Source: Eublepharis macularius
Taxonomy: Eukaryota; Chordata; Lepidosauria; Squamata; Eublepharidae
NCBI RefSeq assembly: GCF_028583425.1
Contig: NC_072806.1
Location: forward strand, 30,240,001 to 30,304,000
Direction: 5' to 3'
Length of the DNA stretch: 64,000 nt
Made by a program: the position numbers and the translations under genes
Notes under the pieces: generated by a model
Databases searched by the model: none
What the model was told of the DNA's origin: nothing
The model's input: the letters and a program-made list of their open reading frames with translations, nothing else
In this document: piece by piece, positions 24,308-39,400 of the stretch
How the letters are laid out: each line of letters starts with the position of its first letter
Numbering within the stretch: the stretch's first letter is position 1

Positions 24308-24549
24308 CCAATAGGAGAGCAAGGAGAGAAAGGGCGGGGCCCTGAGCTCCCGGCCAATGGGAGAGACTAAGCCAACTAGCTGCGAGCGAATGGGATAAAA
24401 AGAGCGGAGGGTGTTGAGGAAGCGCTGGCTATTTTTGAGAGGGATAAGGCGCTGTCCAATCAGAAAGGAAGAAATAGGAGCATTCTTTAAGTCACCTGTC
24501 CTGCTACCAATAGGAGTGCTTTATCTATCTAAGGGTTAAATTATCCAAT
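24308..24549 (+). promoter_or_regulatory. CCAAT-box array upstream of NCOR1
   Basis: Five exact CCAAT pentamers all read on the plus strand: 24,308, 24,354, 24,456, 24,507 and 24,545. Several have NF-Y-like flanks (ACCAATAGG, GCCAATGGG, TCCAATCAG). A GC box (GGGCGGGG) lies at about 24,332-24,339. NF-Y binding is inferred from the motif only. The group sits about 260-500 bases upstream of the presumed NCOR1 start. Confidence 0.6.
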
Positions 24550-24574
24550 GAAGAAACTAATGTGGGGGGAGTAG

Positions 24575-24670
24575 AAAAGAGCAAGAGTCCAGTAGCACCT
24601 ATAAGACTTAACAAAATTGGTGGTAGGGTGTGAGCTTTGTGAGTCACAGCTCATTTCTTCAGATACCTTC
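24575..24670 (-). repeat. Penelope-like repeat, second family, fragment
   Basis: AAGAGCAAGAGTCCAGTAGC to GAGTCACAGCTCATTTCTTC; the hammerhead-like GAAA is altered. Confidence 0.55.
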
Positions 24671-25019
24671 AGGGGGAGGTTAAACTTTGGCATAGGAGAG
24701 CTAGAAGAGAAAGTAATGGTTGGCCAATGATTTTAAGTTTCCCTCCCCTTTTCCTTAAATAATTCTGAGCCTTTCCTCAGCATGAGATAGTTTGACATCT
24801 GCAAACAATTGTTTTCAAAACGAACAAAAGAAAATTATTTATTTTTCAATGTGTTTTTCATTTATGTAGTTCATAAATATTTATGTTATCTTGATGTTAA
24901 GAATAATAGCACACACAAAATAACTCTAAATACAACATGATACATGACAGCTATACACACATATTTAAATACACACAAGTGAGGGGCTCTCAAACAACTC
25001 ATCCTAGGGGCGGGGATAG

Positions 25020-25146
25020 ATCCAGAGGAGTTAGCCGTGTTCGTCTGTAGTTGCAAAATAGTAAAGAGTCCAGTAGTACCTTTAAGACTAACCAACTTAT
25101 TTGTAGCATAAGCTTTCGAAAACCACAGCTTTCTTCATCAGATGCA
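25020..25146 (-). repeat. Penelope-like repeat, single copy
   Basis: Contains AAGAGTCCAGTAGTACC, ACTAACCAACTTATTTG and the minus-strand core CTGATGA ... GAAA (ending at 25,141). Confidence 0.6.
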
Positions 25147-25571
25147 AGAGTGGGGAAAACCCCTCTCCCACGGGCTTCCTGCATCTTCCCTTTTTTCACC
25201 TTCCTCTTTCCTCACCAGTTTCTTCTCCCAAGCCAAACATCCCACTACTGCCACCCCTTTTTCATCCCACCTCTTTACTTCTCTCTCCCCTACACTTTGC
25301 CAGCATCTTGCTCTCCTGTTGCCACCTTGTCCTGCCATCTCCTCCTTCCCAGCTGCTGTTGCCACTATGGTACACTGCATGGACTTGCTAGCCAACCCCA
25401 CATGGTGAGAACCGTGGCCTAGCAACTTGAGATCTCGTTTTTTTCTTTCATGTTGGGGAGTTCAAATTGCTTTCAGCATTTTTAAAATTTTCATTTTTCA
25501 GCAAAAAAAAATTCTCTGTGCATAAGGAGTGCCAGCCACTGACAGGCAATATCCAGGAGATTGAAGGGGTG

Positions 25572-25906
25572 GAGAATCATAGAATCCTAGAGTTGGAAGG
25601 GGCCATACAAACCTTCTAGTCCAACCCCCTGCCCAATGCAGGATGAGCCTAAAGCATCCCTGACCAATATTCATCCAGCCTCTTCTTGAAAACTGCCAGT
25701 GAGGGGGAGCTCACCACCTCCCTAGGCAGCTGATTCCACTTTTGAACCACTCTGACCATGAAAAAGTTTTTCCTAATATCCAGCCGGTACCTTTGTGCAT
25801 GTAATTTAAGCCCATTGCTTCGCGTCCTACCTGCTGCTGCCAACTGGAACAGCTCCTTGCCCCCAACTGGAACAGCTCCTTGCTGTTCATCTGAATGGCA
25901 TGCCAC
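25572..25906 (-). mobile_element. CR1 LINE, 3' end
   Basis: The minus-strand frame reads YRLDIRKNFFMVRVVQKWNQ and then LPREVVSSPSLAVFKKRLDEY, the CR1 ORF2 C terminus. The 3' end carries the CR1 tail (ATTCTATGATTCT-type) at 25,572-25,590. 5'-truncated. Confidence 0.88.
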
Positions 25907-26009
25907 AAAAGTAGGAACATCATGTCCAGCTGTGCAACTGGAAGTGATGTCACTGTGTCAATGGGATGCACTAGCATTTTGTTGAAACTCAAGATGCAGT
26001 GACATAATT

Positions 26010-27790
26010 TCCAGTTATACAGCCATAAATGATATTGTGGCATTGCTGGATAATGACTGAGCTGTGACTTTCTGCGCCATTTGGAGTCTCTGAGTTGACT
26101 TTGAGGGGAGACCTATGTAGAATGCATTACAGTAGTCTAGCCTTGATGTTACCATGCCATGAATCCAGATAGCCAGACTGGCTATGTTAAGGTAAGGGGC
26201 CATCTTCCAGTCTACTCTGAGCTGGAAGACCTTTTTTGCAGCTGCATTAACTTGCTTCTCCAGCAGTATAAGCCCTAGGCTCTTAACAGAGTCAGCAAGG
26301 GTCAACTGAACCTTGTCAAAAGTTGGAAGCACAATGTCTTTTAGAATGCCCGCCTTCCCAACCAGCATCACTTCTGTCTTGTCTGGGTTCAGTTTCAATT
26401 TGTTTGCTTATAGCCATTTGACCACAGCTGTCAGGCAGCGACTCAGGACTTCTACTGCATCACCTAGGGTTTGGGATGGTAAGATATAGAGCTAGGTATC
26501 ATCTGCATATTGATGACATCCAATTCCTATCTACAAAGGATTTCTTCTAAAGGCTTCACATAAAGGTTGTATACCATGAGGGATAAGATTGTGCCCTGTG
26601 GAACCCCGCAAGATAATGCCCACACTGAAAATGCCTGGTCAACAACAGCAACCCTAGGAGGCCATTTAATTAGTAACAATTTAAACCTATCAAAGGCACA
26701 CCCCCTGATACCTGCTTCTTCCTCCAAATGCTTCAATAAGATGGCGTGGTTTACCATATCAAAGGCTGCAGATAGATCAGGAAGGAGCAACAAGGATGCA
26801 TGGCCTTCATCTTTATTCAGACAGCTGTCATCAACTATAGCCATCTTCGTCCCATAGGATGCAGAGCACCAGAGTTATCCGGTAAGACAGGGAGCTGGTC
26901 TGCTACTGTTCTCTCAATCACTTTGCCTAGAAATGGCCAGTTAGAGAATGGGCAATACTTGGCCACATCATTTTTTTCGAGGGCTTGTTTTTAAAGTAGT
27001 GGCAGATGACCAGCTCTGTAAGTGGCTGCAGGAAGGTGCCTTGAGTTACTGACTGATTTATGATAGACATCAAGGGCTCATTTATGTGATCTTTACAATA
27101 CTTTAGCAACCATGATGGACAAGGATCCAGTGTACAAGTAGTGGCCTTCACAGAATCGTTTCAATATTTGTCACTGTAACTGGGTCAAAATGGTTCAGAA
27201 GCAGACCCAAAGTTGTATTAAGCATTTATTTTGCTTCATGTGCATTACTGCTGGCTTCCAGATCATAGCGTATTTGTGCTATTTTATTAGCAAAAAAAAC
27301 TTTGCAAAGATGTCACAGCTAATTTTCTGTTCTTAAGCCAGTAAAGGTTCATATTAAGGAATCAGAAGAAGTCCATATACCTTAACCAGCTGTGAACCAG
27401 CTGATGCAATGGTTTCAGAGAAATAATGTTTCTTCCTGCTATAACTGCTGCTTCAATGGGCTCTGTAGCACACTGTATCAGATTCAGAATTAGTTTTCCT
27501 CCAGCATCTTTCTAGACGTCTTCCAGCCCTCCTTAGATCACCCAGCTCCATGGTAAATATTGGGTTGGCTTCCATCATAAGGGTGAGAGAGGCAGATGAA
27601 GAGCAATCTTGTAGATTAAATATATATTCACACACAAACAATACAGTGTTTATCAAATTGGTGTCTGGAGGTCCTTGAGCGTTCATGAGGTTACTCCAGT
27701 GGGTCTGTGAGGCATGTCTGTTGATGTAGATAGGCTGTCTGTCTGGATACTGTCTCTTGATGTAGATAGGTTTTGTTTCAGCCATGTTTA
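26010..27790 (-). mobile_element. L2-like LINE, decayed
   Basis: Minus-strand pieces are in the order of an L2-type ORF2: GDLRRAGRRLERCWRKT (27,785-27,453), LDPCPSWLLKYC (27,151-26,927), SAAFDMVNHAILLKHLEEE with GVPQGTILS (26,844-26,527), and LNPDKTEVMLVGK with SRLDYCNAFYIGLPSKS (26,398-26,015). The YADD block falls in a broken stretch. Several frame breaks; inactive. Confidence 0.82.
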
Positions 27791-28836
27791 ATCTCTGTAT
27801 CCAGAACTATGCTTGTTTTCAAATTTCTGCAATCCATACCCTATTGTATGATTTATTGAATGCCCCAGCTGTTGATCATATTGATTTACACTGTGTAATC
27901 CCTCTTGAATTTCAGTGAGAAAGGCAGACTATAAATAACATTAATAAATAAATAAAAACAAATAAATACTGAAGAAGTAGCAGCTGCAGAAATAATGGAG
28001 AAATAACTTCAGTCACTTTTGCAAAAAATTAAAACATCGTGGTTATACTGTGTGATCTATGGAGGTCGTTTCAAATTGCTAACGTCTCCCAGAAAGGCAG
28101 CACTTAATGCAATTTTTTCCTTATAATATGCTGAAGGGGAAAAGCCCAGAGATAATCTTGTTTTCTGTTTATACCGCACCACATCAGGGATGAAAGTAGC
28201 AGAAATATGGAGATCTAAATTTTCTTCTCCTGTCCCTTTCTTGGAACCAAATAAGATTTGTTAAGATCTTTTCTAGTCCTAACATGGGCTTATCTTCATT
28301 TTTCATTTCTTCATTGCGGTCAACTTTGCTGCTTGGCAATACCAATAAATTTGGTGTCCCCAGACCTACTTGCGCCTTTGTTTTAAAATAATTCTTTAAT
28401 TGAAAGCCTAGGGCATTTGTTATTTGAGATCATTCCAGTGTTTGCCAAGCATCCAATCTTGTTATATTACCTCCCAGAGGAAGATTTATAAACATTAATA
28501 AATTTTTGAAAGGATACTAATTTTAATAGCTGCAATTCTGCCTAACCTCAACTTTGAATATGACCCCAAATTTTTTTTTCAAAACCTCTAATTCATCCAA
28601 TAATTTTAATATTGATATATCCCATTTCTTTTAAATTCTGGTGTATCTAAATTCCTATATATTTTCTAGATTATCTTCCATGGTATGCCACAAAAATTAT
28701 GTATTATGTTATGTTCTTATCCAGTGTAAATGAATGAATTCTCATTCAGATTTCTTAATATTTACAATGCAGCCTGATAAAAAGTTTTTAAAATGATATA
28801 TAATATTAATACTGGATTGTTAAAGTATGTTAACAT

Positions 28837-29096
28837 CAGGGCTTTTTTTCAGCAGGAACGTGGTGGAACGGAGTTCCGGAACCTCTTGAAAATGGTCACA
28901 TGGCTGGTGGCCCCGCCCCCTGATCTCTGGACAGAGGGGAGTTGAGATTGCCCTCCGCGCCGCTTGGAGGTGCGGAGGGCAATCTCAACTCCCCTCTGTC
29001 TGGAGATCAGGGGGCGGGGCCACCAGCCATGTGACGATTTTCTCCGAGGGCAACCCACTGAGTTCCACCACCTCTTTTCCCAGAAAAAAAGGCCAG
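28837..29096. mobile_element. hAT foldback MITE, copy A
   Basis: A 260-base element with termini CAGGGCTTTTTTTC and its near-complement, flanked by a perfect 8-base duplication GTTAACAT (28,829-28,836 and 29,097-29,104). The inside is a long palindrome: a block containing CCCCGCCCCCTGATCTC is repeated inverted on each side of a GC-rich centre. The 8-base duplication and CAGGG ends place it in the hAT superfamily. It encodes nothing. Confidence 0.88.
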
Positions 29097-29782
29097 GTTA
29101 ACATAAATACAGATTAGTTGCTGGATTATAGCTCAACCCTAGGAGAGCGGCATCAAGGAGGTGCCATCCTAAGTCATCATCCTCACTTCAGTTATAAAAC
29201 TGAACTGCTTTTCACTGTTTTCCACTGCAGAAGATTTATGCATTTAAACTGATGGCAATCGAATAATTATTCATAGTATCAATGGCCCTAAGTGTTTTCA
29301 AAAGGCCTCCAAAACACATTTTAGATGGTTAGATACATAATAAACATACACAAATAGATATATAATAGTACTGAAAAACTAATTTGTTTAATCGACTTTT
29401 TAAAAAAATCGATTCAAGATGTCATTGTTGGTGCTATCCTGATAAATCGGCTAGCAGATTTAAAAAACAAACAATTTTTCATACATAAACTATGAATGGC
29501 AGGCTCCGTTTTGGAAGAGGCATCCTTCCACTCTCGTACAGGAAAGAATACCTCACCAAAATGCTTCTTAATTAAATGTATACAAATTTACTTGAAATAT
29601 ACAGTATATATTAAAATGTATAACATTTTATATGTATGCATGTGAGAGAGATCTGATATGCTAGAACAGTTACAAGTGAAAGCTGGGAAATGTTAAAAAT
29701 GTTAATGTTTAATTTTAAAATCTAATCTCACCACAGGCATGAATTCACTCTATTGTTTTAGGCAAACGATTATAGAATCAAC

Positions 29783-30042
29783 CAGAGCTTTTTTTCTGGG
29801 AAAAGAGGTGGTGGAACTCAGTGGGTTGTCCTCGGAGAAAATCGTCACATGGCTGGTGGCCCCGCCCCCTGATCTCCAGATAGAGGGAAGTTTAGATTGC
29901 CCTCCCCACCGCTGAGTGGCACAGAGGGCAATCTAAACTCCCCTCTGTCTGGAGATCAGGGGGCGGGGCCACCAGCCATGTGACCATTTTCAAGAGGTTC
30001 CGGAACTCCGTTGCACCACGTTCCAACTGAAAAAAAGCCCTG
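29783..30042. mobile_element. hAT foldback MITE, copy B
   Basis: Also 260 bases, of the same family as copy A but read from the other end. It is flanked by GAATCAAC and GCATCAAC (7 of 8 matching) and ends in CAGAGCTTTTTTT and AAAAAAGCCCTG. It lies only 686 bases from copy A. Confidence 0.87.
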
Positions 30043-30154
30043 GCATCAACCCTCATTGGGGAATAACAACATTGGCCTGCCTCGCAAGACTGATGCTAGA
30101 ATTATGGAGATAATGTTTGAACGTGCAGAAGTACTAGTATAGTATGTCACAACT

Positions 30155-30356
30155 GCTACTAAGTTTTTCTCATCCTCTTCCTCCAAAGAGCACAGAGTAG
30201 TATATATAGTTCTCCTCTCTTTTATCCTCACAACATTCCAACGTAGGTTAGGCTGAGAGTGGGGGATTGTGGGAATAAGTGGGAATTTGGCTAAGTGGGG
30301 ATTTGGACTTGGGTCTTCCATGTCTTAGTCCAGCATTCTAAACCCTACATCACACA
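30155..30356 (-). repeat. tRNA-derived SINE, diverged
   Basis: Minus strand; GTAGGTTAGGCTGAGAGTGG and TTGGACTTGGGTCTTCC match the family body and B-box region. Confidence 0.55.
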
Positions 30357-31347
30357 CTCTCTTAATATAATCTACAGCAGTATTATACACTAGCTATTTT
30401 TCTATCCCTTGTCTCTAAATGCCCACTGAAGCCTGTGAACATATTTGTATGACCCCATCTGTTGAAATTAATGGGATTTATATCTAAAGCAATATGGTTA
30501 ATATTGGACTGTATAGGGCTTCCAAGATTTTTAGCTGAATGGAGTTTCTATGTTTGGTCTCAAGAAATAGAATACAGTTCATAATGAAGTTGATCAACAT
30601 ATTTCTGCTCTCATTGGTTCTTTTTCCTCATGATTTGGGGAGCAGCAGCCTTTTGTGGAAAGGATAATCTTTTCCATTCTGTATTGTACTCTGATTAAAA
30701 CAGCATTCAGCTCATAGCCAAAAAAGCTGTGCTTTACCATCCCCCAAAATACACTGTCTCGAACAAGGTCAAATTAGTGTGTTTTATTATCACAAGGGCT
30801 TATTTGTATGGATAGCTTCTCCATCATTTTAATAGCTCTGTAAGGAGCAGAAATCCACAGGTGACATTTTTCTGGGCATGGAGAAGACAGTGGTGGTAAA
30901 AGTTTAACCTTTGCTTTCAGCCTGTTATAAAGCTTTCAACCTGTTATACAGCTTTTAAAAGCATATAAATCTGTATCTATAAAAAGATGACAACCCTATT
31001 TATAACATTAGTACTTCAGCTAACATCCTTACTATTAAGAAGAATGCATAGAGAACTGCCAAACTCTGTATAAGTGGCCTTGTGGGTAGCACAACTGCAA
31101 AGGCAACCAAGAGCATTAATAATTTTTTTCCTGATACAAAAAAATAGTTTGCTCTGGCTTTGTGCATTTCTGTTTTTAAACCCTCTGTCTGGCATTCATG
31201 CTCAGAACATATGAAGGAGTCGGGAATTTTATATATAAAAAATGCAGGAGATTTAAATACCTCTTTGAAACAGAGACAGCAAAATATCCCAGCAAAAAGT
31301 GTGGGTGGGTAGGTGGGGGTGGGGTTGGGGGTTGGAAAGTATTTTCT

Positions 31348-31432
31348 AACAGTGCGATCCCAAGCAGTTACACTCTTCTAAGTCAATTAAAGTCAATTGT
31401 TTTTAGAATGGTTTAATTCTGCTTAGGGTGGC
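31348..31432. repeat. Small palindromic MITE remnant
   Basis: CAGTGCGATCCCAAGCAGTT and TCTGCTTAGGGTGGCACTG are inverted partners. Confidence 0.45.
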
Positions 31433-31730
31433 ACTGAACTGAATCACAGATGTAAAGCTCCTTTCTTAGACCTGAATGAAAAACTCACCCCTCGCATCTT
31501 ATATTACTCTTAGTAAGCAGAATAATATATATATACAGAGACTTGATTTTGGCCCTGGAATACCCAGCTTCAAATCTTGCCTTCAATACAGAGAAAATCA
31601 CTCCTTTATATTTCTGTATACGTCAAGTCTCTTCTGAACTATGGTAATTCTATGAATTAACAACCTCCAAAACATTCTATGATTAACGGTCTTGTAAACT
31701 GAAGGCCATGTTTACCCATTTATAAAATGA

Positions 31731-31981
31731 AAATAATAACAACAACATTCGATTTATATACTGCCCTTCAGGATGACTTAACACCCACTCAGAGCAGTTT
31801 ACAAAGCATGCCATTATTATCCCCACAACAAAACACCCTGTGAGGTGGGTGGGGCTGAGAGAGCTCCAGAGAGCCGTGACTACCCCAAGATCACCCAGCT
31901 GGCTTCAAGTGGAGGAGTGGGGAATCAAACCCGGCTCTCCAGATTAGAGTCCCGTGCTCTTAACCACTACACCAAACTGGC
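31731..31981 (-). repeat. Sauria-type tRNA SINE
   Basis: The minus-strand copy of the SINE at 47,812; a (TTG/ATT)-type tail lies at its low end, GCCAGTTTGGTGTAGTGG at the high end. Confidence 0.88.
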
Positions 31982-32400
31982 AAATCAGAGTGCTTGACGA
32001 ACTAGGGGTGTTGGAAGGGTGAATGCAGTAAAGTTTTCAGAGCACCTTGCAAATTAAGCCTCCAAGCTATTCATTGTAAGTAAATTCCACTAAAATTAAT
32101 GAGATTTACTTCCCACCAATTACAGTTATTGGCTAAGAGTCTGCAATCTATATTCAGTTGTGAGTGAATTCCATTGTCATTACCGCATTTTCTCATAGTA
32201 AATTCATGGCGTTGGGCTTGATAGACAGACAGATAGATACAGGAAGATTCTAAATCTCAAATGAGAAGAAATCCTGATTTCAATTGGACTTCCTCCTTTG
32301 TAAGCATGTATAGAACTATAGCTTTAAATTTTAAGTAGAAGGAACTTAAGACCACATATAATTAATTTCTTTTCTGCACAACGGCTTCAATCTTATAGTG

Positions 32401-32780
32401 TCTCTACACAAGACGCCTTGGTGTGTGTTTGTCAAGTGTCAGGAGACACAATGTTAGCCGGGAAGGGTAGTTTTGAAAGAAAGAGCAGGCGGAGATCGCT
32501 CCAAAGGAGATGAATTGTCTCACAGCTCTCCACCACCTCCCTTCTGGAGCCTTTGCCTTGCCAAGGCTCAGTTAATTCAGACTTTTAAGCAGTGAGGGTG
32601 GCAGGGTAAAAGCTCTGGAAGGAGAGACAGTCTAGCACGCCAGAGGCGGCAAAGGGCTGTGAGAGAATCCGTCCCCTCCAGAGCGATCTCCACTGGCTCC
32701 GACTTTCAAAACATCGCTTCCCGGCTAACATTGCGCCTCCTAACATGTGAAGAACACATGTCAAAAGTATTGTGTAGAGA
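32401..32780. mobile_element. Long-TIR foldback element, copy 1
   Basis: The arms run inverted over more than 100 bases. The left arm begins TCTCTACACAAG and passes through AATGTTAGCCGGGAAG and GGAGATCGCTC; the right arm is its inverted match, ending TTGTGTAGAGA. Family unknown to me; no target duplication is obvious. Confidence 0.75.
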
Positions 32781-33439
32781 GAGGCAGGCTTTAGAGGGAC
32801 AGACAAAAACAAATCCAGGGTTCTAAAGTTGCAATGCAGAATGAAATAACACTGTGATGAAGAACATTGGCCGCTCTTCTTTAACATCATGCTTGATTTT
32901 GCTTTGTACAGAAGCTTTTATCTCTGTGATGGTTAGGCAGGGAGTGTTTCTCCTGGTTCTGCATTTGCCAACCTAACAAGTTTGAACTTTTTAAGTTAAG
33001 CAGACCTATCCGTGCAGATGGCTTAGGACCCATGTCTCTCCCACAGTGCTTTATAGGGTCCAAAGGTGGTGGTACTGTTGTTGCTTTATCTGCTGTTTTG
33101 GATTTTATTAAGCTAGCAAGCATTAGTAACCCACCAGGTTCTCTTGAAGTGTGGAGATTTTAAAAAAAAAATTGTTTGAAATCATCCTGTTGGATCAGAT
33201 TAATGGTTCACCCATTCCATCCTTCTCTTTCCCACAGTAGCCTACCAAATAATTTTAAAGAAGCCAGTGAGCACAGCCGCTGGCAATTGTCCCAATAAAG
33301 ATATGCTGATTCTGTCTATGGAGGTCACAGTCTGTCAAGAGGGTCTCCTGGAAGATCTACGGGTCAAGCCATTCCTTCAGAAGTGATATTCAGGCATTCT
33401 GCCTCTCGGACTGGGAGAGTTCACCTACTCATCTAGATG

Positions 33440-33704
33440 GTTAGTCGTGTTGGTCTGTCTGTAGCAGTGAAAAAGAGCAGGAGTCCAGTAGCACCTACGA
33501 GACTAACAAAATTTGTGGTACGGTATGAACTTTTGTGAGTCACAGCTCACTTCTTCAGAAGTGAGATGTGACTCAGGAAAGTGCTTTAGGTATCTGAAGT
33601 ATTAGTATTCTTCAGGTATCTGAAGAAGTGAGCTGTGACTCACGAAAGCTCATACCATACCACAAATTTTGTTAGTCTTATAGGTGTTACTGGACTCTTG
33701 CTGT
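33440..33704. repeat. Penelope-like repeat, second family, inverted copy
   Basis: Lies just upstream of the PIGL promoter. The outer arms carry GGAGTCCAGTAGCACC and ACAAATTTTGTTAGTC. On the plus strand near 33,617-33,645 the core reads CTGAAGA, A, GTGAG-loop-CTCAC, GAAA. Related single copies lie at 24,575-24,670 and 34,690-34,835. Confidence 0.6.
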
Positions 33705-33990
33705 CATCATAATCTCTCCTCCTGGAAATTGTCCAATTTCCTACTAAATCCCCCTAACCAACTAGCTATCGCTGCCTCCTGCGTAATCCTTTCCACGACT
33801 TTCCGACGCGTTTACTTATTAACTGGCTATTCCGCTTTCGGAGAAACTCCTGCTTGTCACTGTCACGATTCCCGCCTTCGCGTCGGCGGGAACTTGCACA
33901 GCCGGAACCATTATTTCTATTATTCGCGGTACCCGTTTCCGCACGGACCTTCCTTGTCCTTCCGGGTTTTTTTTCTTTGCGGGGCGCGTT

Positions 33991-37789
<3,799 letters not shown>

Positions 37790-38649
37790 GTAATTCTCTA
37801 CATTTAAAATTGGCATTGTCTGACAGAAGTTTTGTGATACCACATAACGTTCTATATGTGATTGACATATTTTTCAAGTGAACCGTGCAAGCGGTAGCTC
37901 TCCATAGGCTTGTTTCTTGTCTCTACTTGCATGCTCAAACAGTTTAATTGACATTTCTCCTGGATAAAAATGCTAAGAGCAAATTCACTGAGAGCAGGTC
38001 TGTCTATAGTTACTGACTATCTATAGTTACATAAGGTAAGGGCTCGGTTCACACATGCGTATCCATCTCTTTATTTCACCCCTGCCAGTGATTGCATGTG
38101 AACTGATTTCAGTGAAGAGTCAACTGAGGGCGCTCAAGAGGTTCTTCTGCAATCATATGGAAGAGGAAAGGGCTCAGTGACGCTGGAAAGTGTTACAAAG
38201 CCTAGGCCCCATGATAACAGCAAGAAGAACTTCACTGGCAGCTTTATTAATGGATTTGCAAGTCAGCCACTTCACCATTCCTTTCCCATCCCCCCAACCC
38301 AGACATCTTCTCTCCTGGTTTTACAAATAATCAAGCTATTTAAACATTTGCCCAGGTTTGGCATGACATACTAAAATATTCATCAAAGACCAAGCCTTTT
38401 CTTTCCACGTGACTTCATTAGTGCCTAGCATATTGCAAGCTAAGCTGGCCAGCCTTGCCTTTCTGAACAAGCTCTGTGCCTTTTCAAAGTGTCTGCTGAA
38501 TTTGCCTTGGGATTTTTTTGGTGGGGGGAGGGTTGCCTACTTAAACCATATGCTATTATTTATTAATTTATTAACAAAAAATGTATTCCACCTTTCTACC
38601 CTCATAAGGCTACCAAGGCGGCTAACAAATTTAAAACATATAAATTAAA

Positions 38650-39400
38650 ATATTTATTTATCTATTTACATTATTTATAGTCTACCTTTTTCACTGAGAC
38701 TCAAGGTAAATTAAATGTGAGAGTTAGTACAGTCAGTTCCAAAAGGTATTTCAGCAAACAATGTAAGAGGGTATATAAATGCATATTTACAAAGATTTAA
38801 AACCAACAGAAGTGCAATACAGAGTTGAAGAAATGCTGAAACACAGCAAAAGCCATTGTAAGCCTGATATATTAAACAACATAGAAACTACCCAGTAGGA
38901 CCATACTCACAGCAACAGACAGTACGTGGTAGCAAAGTCTATAAGCCCTCCCTTTCATTTACTAATGCATCTCTTTGAGACCCCTTCCTTCCAGTACAGC
39001 CCTCCTATGTGAGTAAAAAGCCCTCTTGAATAATTCAGTCTTGCATAGTTTGCAGAAAGCCAGGAGAGTGGGAGCTTTCCTGACCTCTTCAGATAGGCCC
39101 TTCCATAATTATCATCTTTAAAACCACTAAAACCAACACCTAAACGCATAATTAGAACAATTTTAAACGAGAATTTAAAATAAATACAAAAAGATCAAGC
39201 AACAGTTAAAGCATTGGGGAGAGAGGAGGGTTCATTGAGGGAATGCCAAGTGAAACAAAAAAAAGTCTTCGCCCACTGGCAGAGGAAGGCAAGAGAAGGG
39301 GGCAGGCGAATCTCATTGAGGAGAGAGTTCCGGAGTTTTGGAGCCTCTACTGAGAAGAAAGTTTCTCAGAAGTTGTCTGAGAGAACCTGGGTCAAGTGCT
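38650..39400 (-). mobile_element. L2-like LINE 3' ends, two overlapping fragments
   Basis: Near 38,955-39,149 the minus strand shares the TQLFRRAF-like segment and 3' tail with 54,200-54,890. 39,200-39,400 carries another LINE C-terminal echo (LRNSLLNEIRLPPS). A LINE 3' tail also lies at 38,540-38,650. Confidence 0.6.

Larger units (their letters stand above)
24060..33800. other. NCOR1-PIGL intergenic spacer
   Basis: About 9.8 kb separates the two CpG islands. It is made mostly of repeats: Penelope-like copies, CR1, an L2-like LINE, two hAT foldbacks and a long-TIR foldback. Between about 27,970 and 28,800 the DNA is AT-rich, perhaps a decayed LINE. Between 30,360 and 31,340, and between 32,790 and 33,440, I see no gene or clear repeat. 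Confidence 0.6.

Noticed and set aside
28050-28800. Possible L1-like ORF2 remnant on the minus strand (a GLGTPNLL-like stretch)
   Set aside because: The resemblance is short, with many stops around it; not enough to name a family.
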